64,000 nucleotides of DNA, taken from assembly GCF_025175675.1 (NCBI RefSeq), contig NZ_JANIOA010000015.1, positions 38,350 to 102,349 of the forward strand, read 5' to 3'. Position 1 is the first letter of the stretch, and each line of letters starts with the position of its first letter. Below are positions 54,945-64,000 of the stretch, in pieces. A model generated the notes under the pieces. The model was not told the origin of the DNA, searched no databases, and saw only the letters and a list, made by a program, of their open reading frames with translations. The stretch is from Sedimenticola hydrogenitrophicus (GTDB lineage: Bacteria > Pseudomonadota > Gammaproteobacteria > Chromatiales > Chromatiaceae). The position numbers and the translations under genes are program-made.

Positions 54945-56636
54945 TTGTCTGGTTATTGTTCAGATTGGTGCGTGCGGCTGCCGGTTTTGTGCGTGTGGCT
55001 GATCAGTTTTGCGGCGGTGGCCGATCTCTCGGCGCCGTCCGCGTTAACCCGGGAGCAGTTGCTGCAGGATCAGCGTCAGGCGGCGCTGGAAGCGCTTTTG
55101 CAGCCACAACCCGCCGATGTGCGTCTGCTCCCTGCTCCACAAACGGAAATTATCGACTTTCCTTCGGAATCACCCTGTTTTCCGGTTGCAGCCGTTGTTG
55201 TGGAAGGCGGGGAGCGGCGTGCCGCACAGCGGGTGGAGAGGTTGCGGTGGCAGGCGGTGGGGAAATGTCTGGGCACCCGGGGTGTTCAGCTGCTGATGAC
55301 GCGAATGCAGAACCGGCTGATCGAGTCCGGCCTGATCACCACCCGTGTACTGGCGCCGGGCCAGGAGCTGTCCGAGGGGGTGCTGCGCCTGGTGATTGTG
55401 GCGGGTAGGGTGAGTGATATCCGATTTGCCGCGTCGAGCCGGCGCGATATCAATCTCGGTACGCTGCTGCCGCTGTCGTCGCAAGCGCTGCTGGACCTGC
55501 GGGATCTGGAGCAGGGGCTGGAGAATCTGCAGCGGCTGCCCGCTACCGAGGCCGGGTTCGAATTGCTGCCGGGCTCGCTGCCGGGTGAGAGCGTGGTGGT
55601 CGTCGACTGGCAGCAGGAGAAGCCGTGGCGTGTGGCGTTGACGCTGGATGATGCGGGTTCGGAGCAGACCGGGAAGCGACAGGCCGGGGCCACCCTGTTT
55701 CTGGACAATCCGCTGGGCCTGGGGGATCTCTTCTATCTGTCCCAGGGGATGGATGTCCTGAATGAGGGTGGCCGGGGCAGTGGCAGCCGCCAGATCCACT
55801 ACTCCCTGCCGTTGGGGTACTGGTTGTTGGGCATGACCGCGGATTGGTACGACTTCCAGCAGACGGTGGCCGGCGGGGTGGTCGACTATCGCTACCGCGG
55901 GGAGAGTGAGCGCTACAGCATTCAGCTCGGCCGGGTCTTCCATCGCAGCGACCGCGCCAGGACAGCGGCTACGTTGCAGTTCAGCAAACGGCGTTCGGAC
56001 AACTTCATCGACGACGCGGAAATCGCGCTGCAGCATCGCAAAACCGCCGCCTGGCAACTGTCACTCAATCATCGGCAGTTTTTTCGCCAGGGGACGCTTT
56101 CGCTGGAGCTGGCCTACAGCCGCGGCACGCGTTGGTTCAATGCGGAGCCGGCCCCGGAAGAGGCGGTCGGCGAGGGGACGGCGCTGGCCAGGATCTGGTC
56201 CCTGAATGCGTTGTACCAGCTCCCGGTGAGGAGCGGTGGGCATGCGTTCCGTTACCAGGCCAGAGTGCGTGGACAGTGGAGCGATGAACCGCTGACTCCC
56301 CAGGACCGGTTCTCAATCGGCAGTCGCTGGCATGTGCGCGGCTTCGATGGCCAATGGTCGCTTGCTGCAGACCGGGGCTGGTCGCTGAGTAACGAAGTGG
56401 CCTGGCGCATCCCCCGTCGGCAGCATGAACTCTACCTGGGGCTAGATTACGGAAAGGTGGCGGGCCGGGGCAGTGAGCTGTTGCCCGGCACGGCGCTGGC
56501 CGGAGCGGTCCTGGGGATGCGGGGTACGCTGGAGCGTGTCGGATATGAACTCTTTGTCGGGGCGCCGCTGCGGAAACCGGCGGGTTTTCGTACCGACAAC
56601 CGTACCTTCGGCTTCAGCCTGAACTGGCAGATATAA
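54945..56636 (+). CDS. Two-partner secretion outer-membrane transporter (TpsB, ShlB/FhaC/HecB family)
   Basis: About 563 residues. It exports the TpsA protein encoded next door. The start chosen is TTG at 54945, six bases after AAGGAGG; this gives a clean signal peptide (VRLPVLCVWLISFAAVADL). An upstream in-frame GTG (54909) lacks such a site. A mature Gln/Leu-rich linker precedes a POTRA region (about 85-230; CFPVAAVVVEGG, LSEGVLRLVIVAGRVSDI), followed by a 16-strand beta-barrel (about 240-563). The conserved VRGF motif (HVRGFDGQ) of the plug loop is present, and the last residue is preceded by FSLNWQI. A 63 bp gap leads to tpsA. Confidence 0.93.
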   Translation: MSGYCSDWCVRLPVLCVWLISFAAVADLSAPSALTREQLLQDQRQAALEALLQPQPADVRLLPAPQTEIIDFPSESPCFPVAAVVVEGGERRAAQRVERLRWQAVGKCLGTRGVQLLMTRMQNRLIESGLITTRVLAPGQELSEGVLRLVIVAGRVSDIRFAASSRRDINLGTLLPLSSQALLDLRDLEQGLENLQRLPATEAGFELLPGSLPGESVVVVDWQQEKPWRVALTLDDAGSEQTGKRQAGATLFLDNPLGLGDLFYLSQGMDVLNEGGRGSGSRQIHYSLPLGYWLLGMTADWYDFQQTVAGGVVDYRYRGESERYSIQLGRVFHRSDRARTAATLQFSKRRSDNFIDDAEIALQHRKTAAWQLSLNHRQFFRQGTLSLELAYSRGTRWFNAEPAPEEAVGEGTALARIWSLNALYQLPVRSGGHAFRYQARVRGQWSDEPLTPQDRFSIGSRWHVRGFDGQWSLAADRGWSLSNEVAWRIPRRQHELYLGLDYGKVAGRGSELLPGTALAGAVLGMRGTLERVGYELFVGAPLRKPAGFRTDNRTFGFSLNWQI

Positions 56637-56699
56637 CAGGTGGGAATAGAGGGTGGCTTGGAAAGCAAGACAATCAGGGAAGCATAAAGGGGACCAGGG

Positions 56700-59600
56700 A
56701 TGAATAAGGGCTCGCACAAGAATAATTCCGTAATACCGAGGGCGCCACTGGGCCGTGCCGGCAAGGCACGCTTTTTAGCAAAGGCCGCGCCATGCCATCC
56801 AGGGCCTCCGCGGCATAAGTCCAGCCATGGACAAACCTGTTCCCTGGCCAAAAAGCGTGACACCGGCAGCGGTAGGCATTATCTCCACACCTTGCGCCCG
56901 GCCAGATTCGCGCTGCTCATGGTGTTGGGGATGATTCAAGTCACACTGCCCGAGGCTCGCGCTGAGATCGTTGCCGATGGCACCGCCCCGGCCGCGAAGC
57001 GACCGACGGTCACCCAGGCGGCCAACGGAACGCCGCAGGTTGATATTCAGCGAGCGGACGGGAGTGGTCTCTCCCATAACCGCTACACCCGCTTCGACGT
57101 GGACCGCCAGGGGGTCATTCTTAACAACGCCCGGGCGCCGGCCAAGACCCGGTTGGCGGGCTGGGTCAACGGCAACCCCAACCTGGCGGGCGGTAGCGCG
57201 CGGATCATCCTGAATGAAGTCAATGCGGCGGATCCCTCCTACCTGCGCGGCTTTGTCGAGGTGGCGGGTGACCGCGTCCAGGTGATCGTGGCCAACCCGG
57301 CAGGAATCACCTGCGCCGGCTGCGGCTTCATCAATGCCAACCGTGCGACCCTGACGACCGGCAGTCCGCGGTTTGACAATGGCACCCTGGCCGGCTTTCG
57401 TGTGCAAGGTGGGGAGATTCATATCGAGGGTCAGGGGCTGGACGGTCGTGATGTGGACTATACCGACCTGATCGCCCGGGCGGTGAAAGTTAACGCAGGG
57501 ATCTGGGCACAAGAGTTGACAGTCATTGCCGGCGCCAATGATGTCGCCATCGATAGCCGCCTGCAGACAGTACATACCGCCGCCGACAAGGCTCCGGCCT
57601 TTGCCATCGACGTCCAGGCGCTGGGCGGCATGTATGCCGGGAAAATCCTGCTCATGGGTACGGAAAGCGGCGTGGGAGTACGCAATGCAGGCCTGATCGG
57701 TACAACGGCAGGCGATGTGGTGATTACCGCCGCGGGGGAACTGGTCAACCGTCAGCGGATCGAGGCGGCGGCCGGCTTGCGAATCGACGCCGCGGGCATC
57801 GACAACCGGGCGGGCCGGCTCCTGTCGATGGGCGATCTCACCCTGGAGACGGAGGCGGGGGTCGTGGACAACAGCGCCGGCCTGATCCACTCCGACCGCA
57901 CCCTGACCGTGAGCGCCGGAACCCTGATCAACAGCGATACCGGGTCCGCCGTCCAGGGGATTGAAGGAACCCGGCTGCAACTGGAGGTGGATCGGCTGGA
58001 TAACGCCCAGGGACGCATAGTGGCTGGGCAACAACTCACCCTTATCAGCAGCGGACAGATCGACAACAGCCAGGCGGTGATCTCGTCTGGCGACCAACTG
58101 CTGATCCGTGATCTGGCGCCCGAGCCGACGCTCCAGGTGCGTAATACCGCCGGTACCCTGGTTGCAGGCGGAACACTGCATCTGAACAGTTATGCCCTGA
58201 CCGGAGATGGTCAATTGCAATCATCCGGCGATATCGACCTGACCCTGCAAAGTGAACTGAACAACAGCGGCAAGATACAGGCAGACCAGCGACTTGCCCT
58301 ATCGACAACCGCCGGCCTCATCAACAGCGGCCAACTCCAGGCACAGGGGCAGGTTAGCCTGCACGCCGGCGAGATCGATAACCAGGAGACCGGTGAAATC
58401 AGCGCCACTGCGACCGAGCTCGTCGCTACCGGGCGGCTGACCAACCAGGGGATTGTGGATGGTGTCACGACACGGCTCCAGGCCGATCACATCGACAATA
58501 TCGGTACCGGGCGCCTCTACGGCGACCGGCTCGTGCTCGCCGCTCGGCAGATTACAAACCGGGAATCCAGCGGCGGCGCGGCAACGGTTGCCGCCCGCAA
58601 CCGACTGGATATCGGGGTGGATGAACTGATCAACCGCGAAGGCGCCCTGCTGTTCAGTGCGGGCGATCTGCATATCGGAGGCCAACTGAACGACCTGAAT
58701 CAGGCCGCGGGCAAGGCTGGCGGCATCACCAATCAAAGCGCCACGATCGAAGCCCTAGGGCGGTTGCAGGTTACGGCCGGACAACTGCATAACAGCAATA
58801 CCCATTTCACCAAGGAAGTACACCCGGTGCTGGTGGACGAACACCACGTCGAGCGGAAGTGGGTCAGCAATGAAGACTACTATGCATACGACTTTCTGCG
58901 AAACATCAGCGAAGAGGTGGTAACCGGCAGCGCCCCCGCCAGACTGCTTGCCGGGGGCGACATGCACCTGGTGGTGGATAGTCTCCTCAACGACAAGAGC
59001 CACATCCTTGCCGGTGGTACCCTCACCGGGGACCTGGGTAACCTGGAGAATCGTGAGGGCGTGCTGGAGCGGCGAGTGGCGGATCGCGGCGAGGTCTGGT
59101 TCAGCTGGATCGAACACTGCGGTTTTCTGGGGAGAAAAAAATGCCGGCGGCAGAGTGCGCGCACGCCCTACGCGCCCGCCGATGTCATCACCAGCATCAC
59201 TCTTCCAACGGCCCGTTTCGAACAGCATGCCAGCGTGCCGGGCAGCGATATCCAGCTCGATGCGCTGAGCGTGGCCGGCAACGTTGGCGGGGTGATCCGC
59301 CTCCCGGATAGCGCCCTGTATCAGACTCATCCTGAACCGGCACATGCGCAGCTGATCGAGACCGACCCCCTCTTTGCCGGCTACCGGCAGTGGCTCAGCT
59401 CCGACTATATGCTCGACCAGCTTCAGCTTGACCCCGCCGCCACACAGAAGCGGCTGGGCGACGGCTTCTATGAACAGCGCCTGGTCCAGGCGCAGATCAC
59501 CGAACTGACCGGGTCAAGGTATCTGGCGGGCTATCAAAGCGATGAGGATCAATACAAGGGATTGATGAATGCCGGTGTCACCTTTGCCCTGGCCTATGAC

Positions 59601-62600
59601 CTGCAACCGGGCATCGCCCTCAGCGCGGAACTGATGGCCCATCTGACCAGCGACATCGTCTGGCTGGTAGAGCAGGACGTGACCCTGGCTGACGGTAGCC
59701 GTCAACAGGTCCTGGTGCCACGGTTCTATGCCGTTCTGGAAGGTGGGGATGTGAACGGCCGAGGCGCGCTATTGGGTGGGCAACAGATCGACCTCGATTT
59801 GACCGATGACCTGCACAATGAAGGCACCCTGCGGGCCGAACGAACCCTCACCCTGAACGCACGCGACATCAACAACCGCCGCGGCACGCTCTCCGCGAAA
59901 ACCACCGCCCTGTCGGCAGAACGGGACATCAGCAACCGCGCCGGGCGCATCCAGGCGGAAGAGCACCTCAGCCTGCAAGCCGGACGTGACATCACGGTGG
60001 CGGCCGCCACTCGTGAAGGGGTCAATCAGGTCGGCGCCAGCCGCTATGAACGTCTGCATCTGGATGGCATCGGCACCCTGCGGGTGATGAACCCGGACGG
60101 CATTCTCATGGCCGCCGCCGGTCGGGATATCCACCTCACCACGGCCGAGGTGAGCAACAGCGGCGAGGGTGGATCCACGGCACTCATTGCCGGCAACAAC
60201 ATCAACCTCGATACCACCACCACACGCCAGCGCGAGGCCATCGTCTGGGACCCGCGCAGCCACCGCACCGAAACCCGGGAAAAAGCGGCGGGGACCCGGA
60301 TCAACAGCACCGGGGATCTGGCCCTGCTGGCGGGCGTTGATATCAACAGCCGGGGGGCCACGATCAACAGTGACGGGTCGTTGGAGGTGAGTGCGGGGCG
60401 TGACCTCAACATCGGTGCCGGTGTGGATGAACAGGGCATCAGCCGCCGCCAGTATATCGCCAAGCGCGGACTCTTCTCCTCCAAGCAGACGATCGACGAG
60501 CAGCGCTCAACCGTACGCCAGGTGGTGGGCAGTACCCTGAGTGCGGAACGGGTCGATCTGCAGGCCGGCCAGGACCTCACCGTCACCGGTTCACAGATTG
60601 TCGGCAGTGGCGATGTTACCCTGCAGGCGGGAAACAACATTACCCTGCAGAGCGGCGAACAGACCGTTTCAAGTTACAGTTATCACCAGGAGAAGAAATC
60701 GGGCCTGATGACCAGTGGCGGGTTCGGTATCACCCTGGGCAAACGCGAGATGAGTGATGAAATGGATCAGCAGTCCAGTATGGCGGCAGGGAGCACAATC
60801 GGCAGTATCGAGGGCAACGTAGCAATTAGATCTGGTGGTAACTACACCCAGCGCGGCAGCGACCTGCTGGCACCGACCGGGAGTGTGGCGATCGCCGCCG
60901 GGGATATCGCTATCGTCGAGGCGCGAAACAGCACGGTCACCCGCTCCGAATCCCGCTTCAAACAGTCGGGCCTGACCATAAGCCTCTCCAGCCCGGTCAT
61001 CAATGCGGCGCAGACCGTGCAACAGATGTATCAGTCCGCGCGGCGGACCGATGATCCACGCCTGCAGGCGCTGGCGGCTGCCACGGCGGTGTTGGCCGGC
61101 AAGGATGCCTACGATCAGGTGAAGAGCGGCCAGGGTAGCAAGATCGGCGGTCGAGACGGACAGATCGAAACCGGCGGGACCGATCCGGACGGCGCCCCCG
61201 AAACCCGGGATGCGACCGCCATCGACAAGATGGGGGGCCTCTCTATCAATGTCAGCCTCGGCAGCAGCAAGAGCCGGAGCAGCAGCCGGATCGAGCGTAC
61301 CTCCGCTGCCGGTTCCACCATCCAGGCGGGCCGTGACATCAGCCTAGTGGCCACGGGTGGCGAGACCGACGGCAACATCCTCGTGCGCGGCAGCCAGATC
61401 GGCGCGGGACAGGCCATCACCCTCGACAGCGAAAACAACATCGAACTCCTCGCGGCGCAAAACAGCGCCACCCGTCATGATGACAACAAGAGCAGCAGCG
61501 GCAGCCTCGGCGTAAGCATCGGACTGGGATCGGAGGGTACCGGCGTCGCGGTCACCGCCTCGGCCGCCCGGGGCCACGGCGCAACCGACAGCACGGAGCT
61601 GACCCACAGCAACACCCGGATCAGCGCCGGCCGCACCGCCAGCCTTCGATCCGGCGCAGACACCACCCTCAAAGGCGCCGTGGTCGAGGGCACCCAGGTC
61701 ATCTCCCGCGTCGGCGGCGACCTGCTCATCGAGAGCGTACAGGACCATGGCAGCTACGTCAGCGAACAACGCGATAGCGGCGGGAGCCTGTCGGTGGGGC
61801 CGGGTACCTTCGGGGCGAGTTTGAATAGCGGTAAGCGCGATATCCGGAGCGACTACATCTCCGTCACCGAGCAGTCCGGCCTCAAGGCCGGAGACGATGG
61901 TTTCGATATCGAGGTCGGCAAACACACCACCCTCAAAGGCGGCGTCATCGCCAGCACCCAGACCGCAGTTGATCAAGACTTGAACCGCTTCAAAACCGGC
62001 GGCGAACTGGCGCTTACCGATATCGACAACCGGGCTGCTTACAAAGCCGACGCCTATGGCGTGACCATCGGTGTCGGTAATAGCGTTTCGTCGAGCGGTG
62101 CCGGTGTCGGCTCGGACAAGGGCAGCGCCTCCGGCACCACCCAGGCCAGCATCTCCGGTATCGCCGGTAACGAGGCCGTGCGCACCGGAGACGGCTCTGG
62201 CGGCATCGCGCCGATCTTCGATGCCGACAAGGTGCAAAGAGAGATCGAGGCCCAGGTCGTCATTACGCAGGCGTTCGGTAGCAAGGCAACCCAAGCCGCG
62301 AAAAACTTCGCGCAAAGCAAGGCACAATCCAGCAAGGAAAATGCGGCGAGAGCCAAGGAAAGCGCCGATGGTAGATTCGAAGGGAAAACGGAGGTCGAAT
62401 GGAATGCAGAGGCTCAAAGCTGGACCGGCGAGCGACTCGCGGTGATGAATGTGGTGGTTGCTGCGCTGAGTAGTAATGTGGAAGGCACAATTAGCGTTGC
62501 TGGCAAGGAGGTATTGCATATGGCTGCCCTTGAGATGCGTCAGCAGATGATCGAGGATTCGAAAAAGTTCCCCGGCATCTGCGACAGCTTGGGTAATTGT

Positions 62601-63140
62601 CTGGACAACAAGTCTGGACCCAGCGCCGGCGTCAATGGCGACCAGTTTAAGCTAGGCGGGGGACGGGTGGATGTTGATGTCCTGTGTGGACAAAATTTTT
62701 CGAGATGCTCGACAAAGAAGCCCGATGATCCATCCATTGATATGAATGACCCGAGAAGCAAGCTGGCTTTTAATCAGAACGGGCAAGTCGTCTTTAATGG
62801 AAACCTAGCCAAGTATTTACATCAGCACCCCGAAGTCATAAGCCCACTTGGCGGCCTCCAAGGCGGCGACGGACAGATATTCGGCATGCCCTACCAGCCG
62901 GGGGGCTGGATTGACAGGGTGGTCGAGGCCTATGCCGGCCCGCACGACCAACTCAATAGCGGCACATGGTATGGGCCGGACGGAAATATCAAGACCGGCT
63001 TGACGGAAGAGCAGAGAAAGGTCGGCGAATTGCAGAACAAGGTGAACGTTTTGATTGCCACACCGTATGCGTTGAGTATCTTGCTGCCGCCTGAACTCTG
63101 GCAGGCCTTGCGCGTCGCGATTATGGAGGCCAGGCCATGA
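56700..63140 (+). CDS. Filamentous haemagglutinin-type exoprotein (TpsA)
   Basis: A 2146-residue secreted adhesin or toxin-carrier. The signal peptide core is LLMVLGMIQVTLPEARA, cleaved near residue 88, after an unusual 64-residue leader that overlaps REP-like DNA. The TPS domain (about 95-340) has NPNL (159-162) and NPAGITCAGCGF (199 on), needed for recognition by TpsB. Haemagglutinin-type repeats (NNRGTLSA, SAGRDLNIGAG) extend to about 1700, with FHA-2-like repeats in the last part (about 1480-1800). No VENN pretoxin motif is found. The C-terminus (about 1840-2146) differs in composition and carries AGPHD (2079-2083), seen at the ends of other FHA-like proteins. Whether it is a toxin is open. 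Confidence 0.9.
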   Translation: MNKGSHKNNSVIPRAPLGRAGKARFLAKAAPCHPGPPRHKSSHGQTCSLAKKRDTGSGRHYLHTLRPARFALLMVLGMIQVTLPEARAEIVADGTAPAAKRPTVTQAANGTPQVDIQRADGSGLSHNRYTRFDVDRQGVILNNARAPAKTRLAGWVNGNPNLAGGSARIILNEVNAADPSYLRGFVEVAGDRVQVIVANPAGITCAGCGFINANRATLTTGSPRFDNGTLAGFRVQGGEIHIEGQGLDGRDVDYTDLIARAVKVNAGIWAQELTVIAGANDVAIDSRLQTVHTAADKAPAFAIDVQALGGMYAGKILLMGTESGVGVRNAGLIGTTAGDVVITAAGELVNRQRIEAAAGLRIDAAGIDNRAGRLLSMGDLTLETEAGVVDNSAGLIHSDRTLTVSAGTLINSDTGSAVQGIEGTRLQLEVDRLDNAQGRIVAGQQLTLISSGQIDNSQAVISSGDQLLIRDLAPEPTLQVRNTAGTLVAGGTLHLNSYALTGDGQLQSSGDIDLTLQSELNNSGKIQADQRLALSTTAGLINSGQLQAQGQVSLHAGEIDNQETGEISATATELVATGRLTNQGIVDGVTTRLQADHIDNIGTGRLYGDRLVLAARQITNRESSGGAATVAARNRLDIGVDELINREGALLFSAGDLHIGGQLNDLNQAAGKAGGITNQSATIEALGRLQVTAGQLHNSNTHFTKEVHPVLVDEHHVERKWVSNEDYYAYDFLRNISEEVVTGSAPARLLAGGDMHLVVDSLLNDKSHILAGGTLTGDLGNLENREGVLERRVADRGEVWFSWIEHCGFLGRKKCRRQSARTPYAPADVITSITLPTARFEQHASVPGSDIQLDALSVAGNVGGVIRLPDSALYQTHPEPAHAQLIETDPLFAGYRQWLSSDYMLDQLQLDPAATQKRLGDGFYEQRLVQAQITELTGSRYLAGYQSDEDQYKGLMNAGVTFALAYDLQPGIALSAELMAHLTSDIVWLVEQDVTLADGSRQQVLVPRFYAVLEGGDVNGRGALLGGQQIDLDLTDDLHNEGTLRAERTLTLNARDINNRRGTLSAKTTALSAERDISNRAGRIQAEEHLSLQAGRDITVAAATREGVNQVGASRYERLHLDGIGTLRVMNPDGILMAAAGRDIHLTTAEVSNSGEGGSTALIAGNNINLDTTTTRQREAIVWDPRSHRTETREKAAGTRINSTGDLALLAGVDINSRGATINSDGSLEVSAGRDLNIGAGVDEQGISRRQYIAKRGLFSSKQTIDEQRSTVRQVVGSTLSAERVDLQAGQDLTVTGSQIVGSGDVTLQAGNNITLQSGEQTVSSYSYHQEKKSGLMTSGGFGITLGKREMSDEMDQQSSMAAGSTIGSIEGNVAIRSGGNYTQRGSDLLAPTGSVAIAAGDIAIVEARNSTVTRSESRFKQSGLTISLSSPVINAAQTVQQMYQSARRTDDPRLQALAAATAVLAGKDAYDQVKSGQGSKIGGRDGQIETGGTDPDGAPETRDATAIDKMGGLSINVSLGSSKSRSSSRIERTSAAGSTIQAGRDISLVATGGETDGNILVRGSQIGAGQAITLDSENNIELLAAQNSATRHDDNKSSSGSLGVSIGLGSEGTGVAVTASAARGHGATDSTELTHSNTRISAGRTASLRSGADTTLKGAVVEGTQVISRVGGDLLIESVQDHGSYVSEQRDSGGSLSVGPGTFGASLNSGKRDIRSDYISVTEQSGLKAGDDGFDIEVGKHTTLKGGVIASTQTAVDQDLNRFKTGGELALTDIDNRAAYKADAYGVTIGVGNSVSSSGAGVGSDKGSASGTTQASISGIAGNEAVRTGDGSGGIAPIFDADKVQREIEAQVVITQAFGSKATQAAKNFAQSKAQSSKENAARAKESADGRFEGKTEVEWNAEAQSWTGERLAVMNVVVAALSSNVEGTISVAGKEVLHMAALEMRQQMIEDSKKFPGICDSLGNCLDNKSGPSAGVNGDQFKLGGGRVDVDVLCGQNFSRCSTKKPDDPSIDMNDPRSKLAFNQNGQVVFNGNLAKYLHQHPEVISPLGGLQGGDGQIFGMPYQPGGWIDRVVEAYAGPHDQLNSGTWYGPDGNIKTGLTEEQRKVGELQNKVNVLIATPYALSILLPPELWQALRVAIMEARP
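56785..56830. repeat. REP-like unit inside the tpsA leader
   Basis: GCCATCCAGGGCCTCCGCGG followed by CATAAGTCCAGCCATGG closely resembles 37545-37585. It is read in frame within the 64-residue N-terminal extension of TpsA, whose residues here (CHPGPPRHKSSHG) look like translated repeat rather than a signal sequence. Confidence 0.55.
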
Positions 63141-63865
63141 TGCGGAACAGTGTGACGAGGCGCTTGTGTTGGGCGCTGACATTATGGTTGCTCTTCGCGG
63201 CTGGATGCACCACCTATGCATATGTGGATTTCAAAAAGCTGCGGCAGACGGTGCCGTGGATTTCACATGAAATTACAGTCAACACAAAGTCATGCCCTTC
63301 GTTTTCAATTGCAACCGAAGATGGATTGGACCTCAACATACCCACGAAACATCCCATTGGATATGTTGGTCCCTTACTGGAATTTGAAAGACTAGCTGCA
63401 CCACCATTTCCTGATGCTGAGTTGACAACATATGACCCGGAAAGAGTCGCGCAAGAAAGTCGGCTATCCAAAGCAGAAAAAAGAGCATTAAGCATAAGAA
63501 GAAAAATAGCAATCGAGGCTGCACGTATTTTTTCAATAGAAGCTTTCTCAGATATCAACCTGAGCCTCGACCGTCTCGAACAGAAGTTCAGGCATGGCGA
63601 CGTCGCATACAGAAGGGAAACGCTACCCCTTAACCAACCCGGCATTGGCTGCCAAAACGGAATGCTGATCATCCAGCAGATATTCGACGGTGGAATCCAA
63701 TATGAGGGCAAGGTGGCCGAGTTCATCCGCGCCAAGGAAACGCAGTTTCGTGTTTTGCCTAACGGCAATTTACAGGTTGAAACATTCGACTTGGACTGGT
63801 ACGGCGCGAGAGTTAAGATGGCTAACTGGAAAAAAAGCACGTCTATCTACGAACGGATCAGATGA
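63137..63865 (+). CDS. Putative lipoprotein coupled to tpsA
   Basis: A 242-residue protein with a lipoprotein signal: MMRNSVTRRLCWALTLWLL then FAAGC-TT, making Cys24 the probable lipidated residue. The mature part is mixed alpha/beta, with a basic helix-rich middle (AEKRALSIRRKIAIEAARIF), and two more Cys. I recognise no family. ATG 63137 overlaps the tpsA stop (ATGA), which implies coupled translation and a functional link, such as immunity, maturation or surface retention of the TpsA product. The DNA is clearly AT-richer than the upstream tpsA body, suggesting horizontal exchange of this 3' module. Function unknown. Confidence 0.75.
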   Translation: MMRNSVTRRLCWALTLWLLFAAGCTTYAYVDFKKLRQTVPWISHEITVNTKSCPSFSIATEDGLDLNIPTKHPIGYVGPLLEFERLAAPPFPDAELTTYDPERVAQESRLSKAEKRALSIRRKIAIEAARIFSIEAFSDINLSLDRLEQKFRHGDVAYRRETLPLNQPGIGCQNGMLIIQQIFDGGIQYEGKVAEFIRAKETQFRVLPNGNLQVETFDLDWYGARVKMANWKKSTSIYERIR

Positions 63866-64000
63866 TGCTTTTTGATCCGTCGATTCCCGTAAAGCTGAAG
63901 CAACCAGGTCTGCACCTATTTCCACTTCCGTTGATTGCACATACAGCGTTTAGCATAACCTACGGACTGGAGAGTTCCAGTGCGAAAAAGCTAACTAAAA
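63862..64000 (+). CDS. Hypothetical protein, N-terminus only (partial)
   Basis: Starts at ATG 63862, overlapping the stop of the lipoprotein gene (ATGATG), and stays open to the end of the window (46 codons). The visible start is MMLFDPSIPVKLKQPGLH, then a hydrophobic stretch LFPLPLIAHTAF. No family is recognisable. The overlap pattern makes it a likely fourth gene of the tpsB-tpsA operon; it could be an immunity or accessory protein. Confidence 0.5.
   Translation, partial: MMLFDPSIPVKLKQPGLHLFPLPLIAHTAFSITYGLESSSAKKLTK

Noticed and set aside
56700..63140. Classic CdiA contact-dependent inhibition protein
   Set aside because: The TPS and FHA-type repeats fit, but the VENN pretoxin motif is missing and the C-terminus matches no toxin I can name, so only a general TpsA call is made.

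Overview
This 64 kb window is the chromosomal origin region of a GC-rich gammaproteobacterium. The evidence is gene order and content: rpmH-rnpA-yidC-mnmE runs one way and dnaA-dnaN-recF-gyrB the other, with perfect DnaA boxes and parS-like sites. Other gammaproteobacterial blocks follow: glyQS, glnA-ntrBC, rhodanese-secB-gpsA, gpmI-envC-ctpA-yibQ, ubiE-ubiJ-ubiB and hslVU. Sulfur-flavoured genes (TusA-like protein, PP-loop thiolase-like protein, rhodanese, a two-cysteine ArsR regulator, rubrerythrin) would suit a sulfur-oxidising Chromatiales-like organism, but that placement is inference. I saw no tRNA, rRNA or CRISPR array.

Layout. 1-7 kb: end of a DUF58 gene, a TgpA-type transglutaminase, rubrerythrin, an EamA transporter, a dehydrogenase-like protein, a PqiA-like protein and a NERD protein. 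7-18 kb: the origin region, with mnmE, yidC, rnpA, rpmH on the minus strand and dnaA, dnaN, recF, gyrB on the plus strand. The probable oriC lies between dnaA and dnaN, and parS-like sites lie in recF and just before gyrB. 18-23 kb: plsC, gmhB, glyS, glyQ. 23-31 kb: a three-gene operon (PP-loop/NFACT-R-like protein, TusA-like protein, cation efflux protein), then glnA with a textbook sigma-54 promoter and two NtrC sites, a DUF4124 protein and ntrBC. 31-38 kb: small redox and regulatory genes, pyrD, trmL, gpsA, secB, a rhodanese and an ArsR regulator. 38-47 kb: gpmI-envC-ctpA-yibQ-DJ-1, an unusual phosphofructokinase and a formylglycine-generating-enzyme-like protein. 47-55 kb: ubiB, ubiJ, ubiE, a DUF971 gene, hslU and hslV (sigma-32 promoter), and yejK. 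55-64 kb: a two-partner secretion locus, tpsB plus a 2146-residue tpsA, followed by a translationally coupled lipoprotein gene and another coupled reading frame that runs off the window.

Nearly every larger intergenic gap is filled by palindromic, non-coding repeats. The clearest are three copies of a roughly 210 bp fold-back element ending in GTAACTACTCA, one with a convincing 8 bp target duplication; a 348 bp element with perfect 22 bp terminal inverted repeats; and several families beginning GTAGGGTGG or GTAGGATGG. They are nested in one another, and a REP-like unit appears to have become part of the tpsA coding sequence.

The best candidates for less-described biology are the TPS locus with its variable-looking 3' end, the PP-loop/TusA operon (a probable RNA thiolation route), the ArsR regulator with SqrR/BigR cysteine spacing, and the repeat network.
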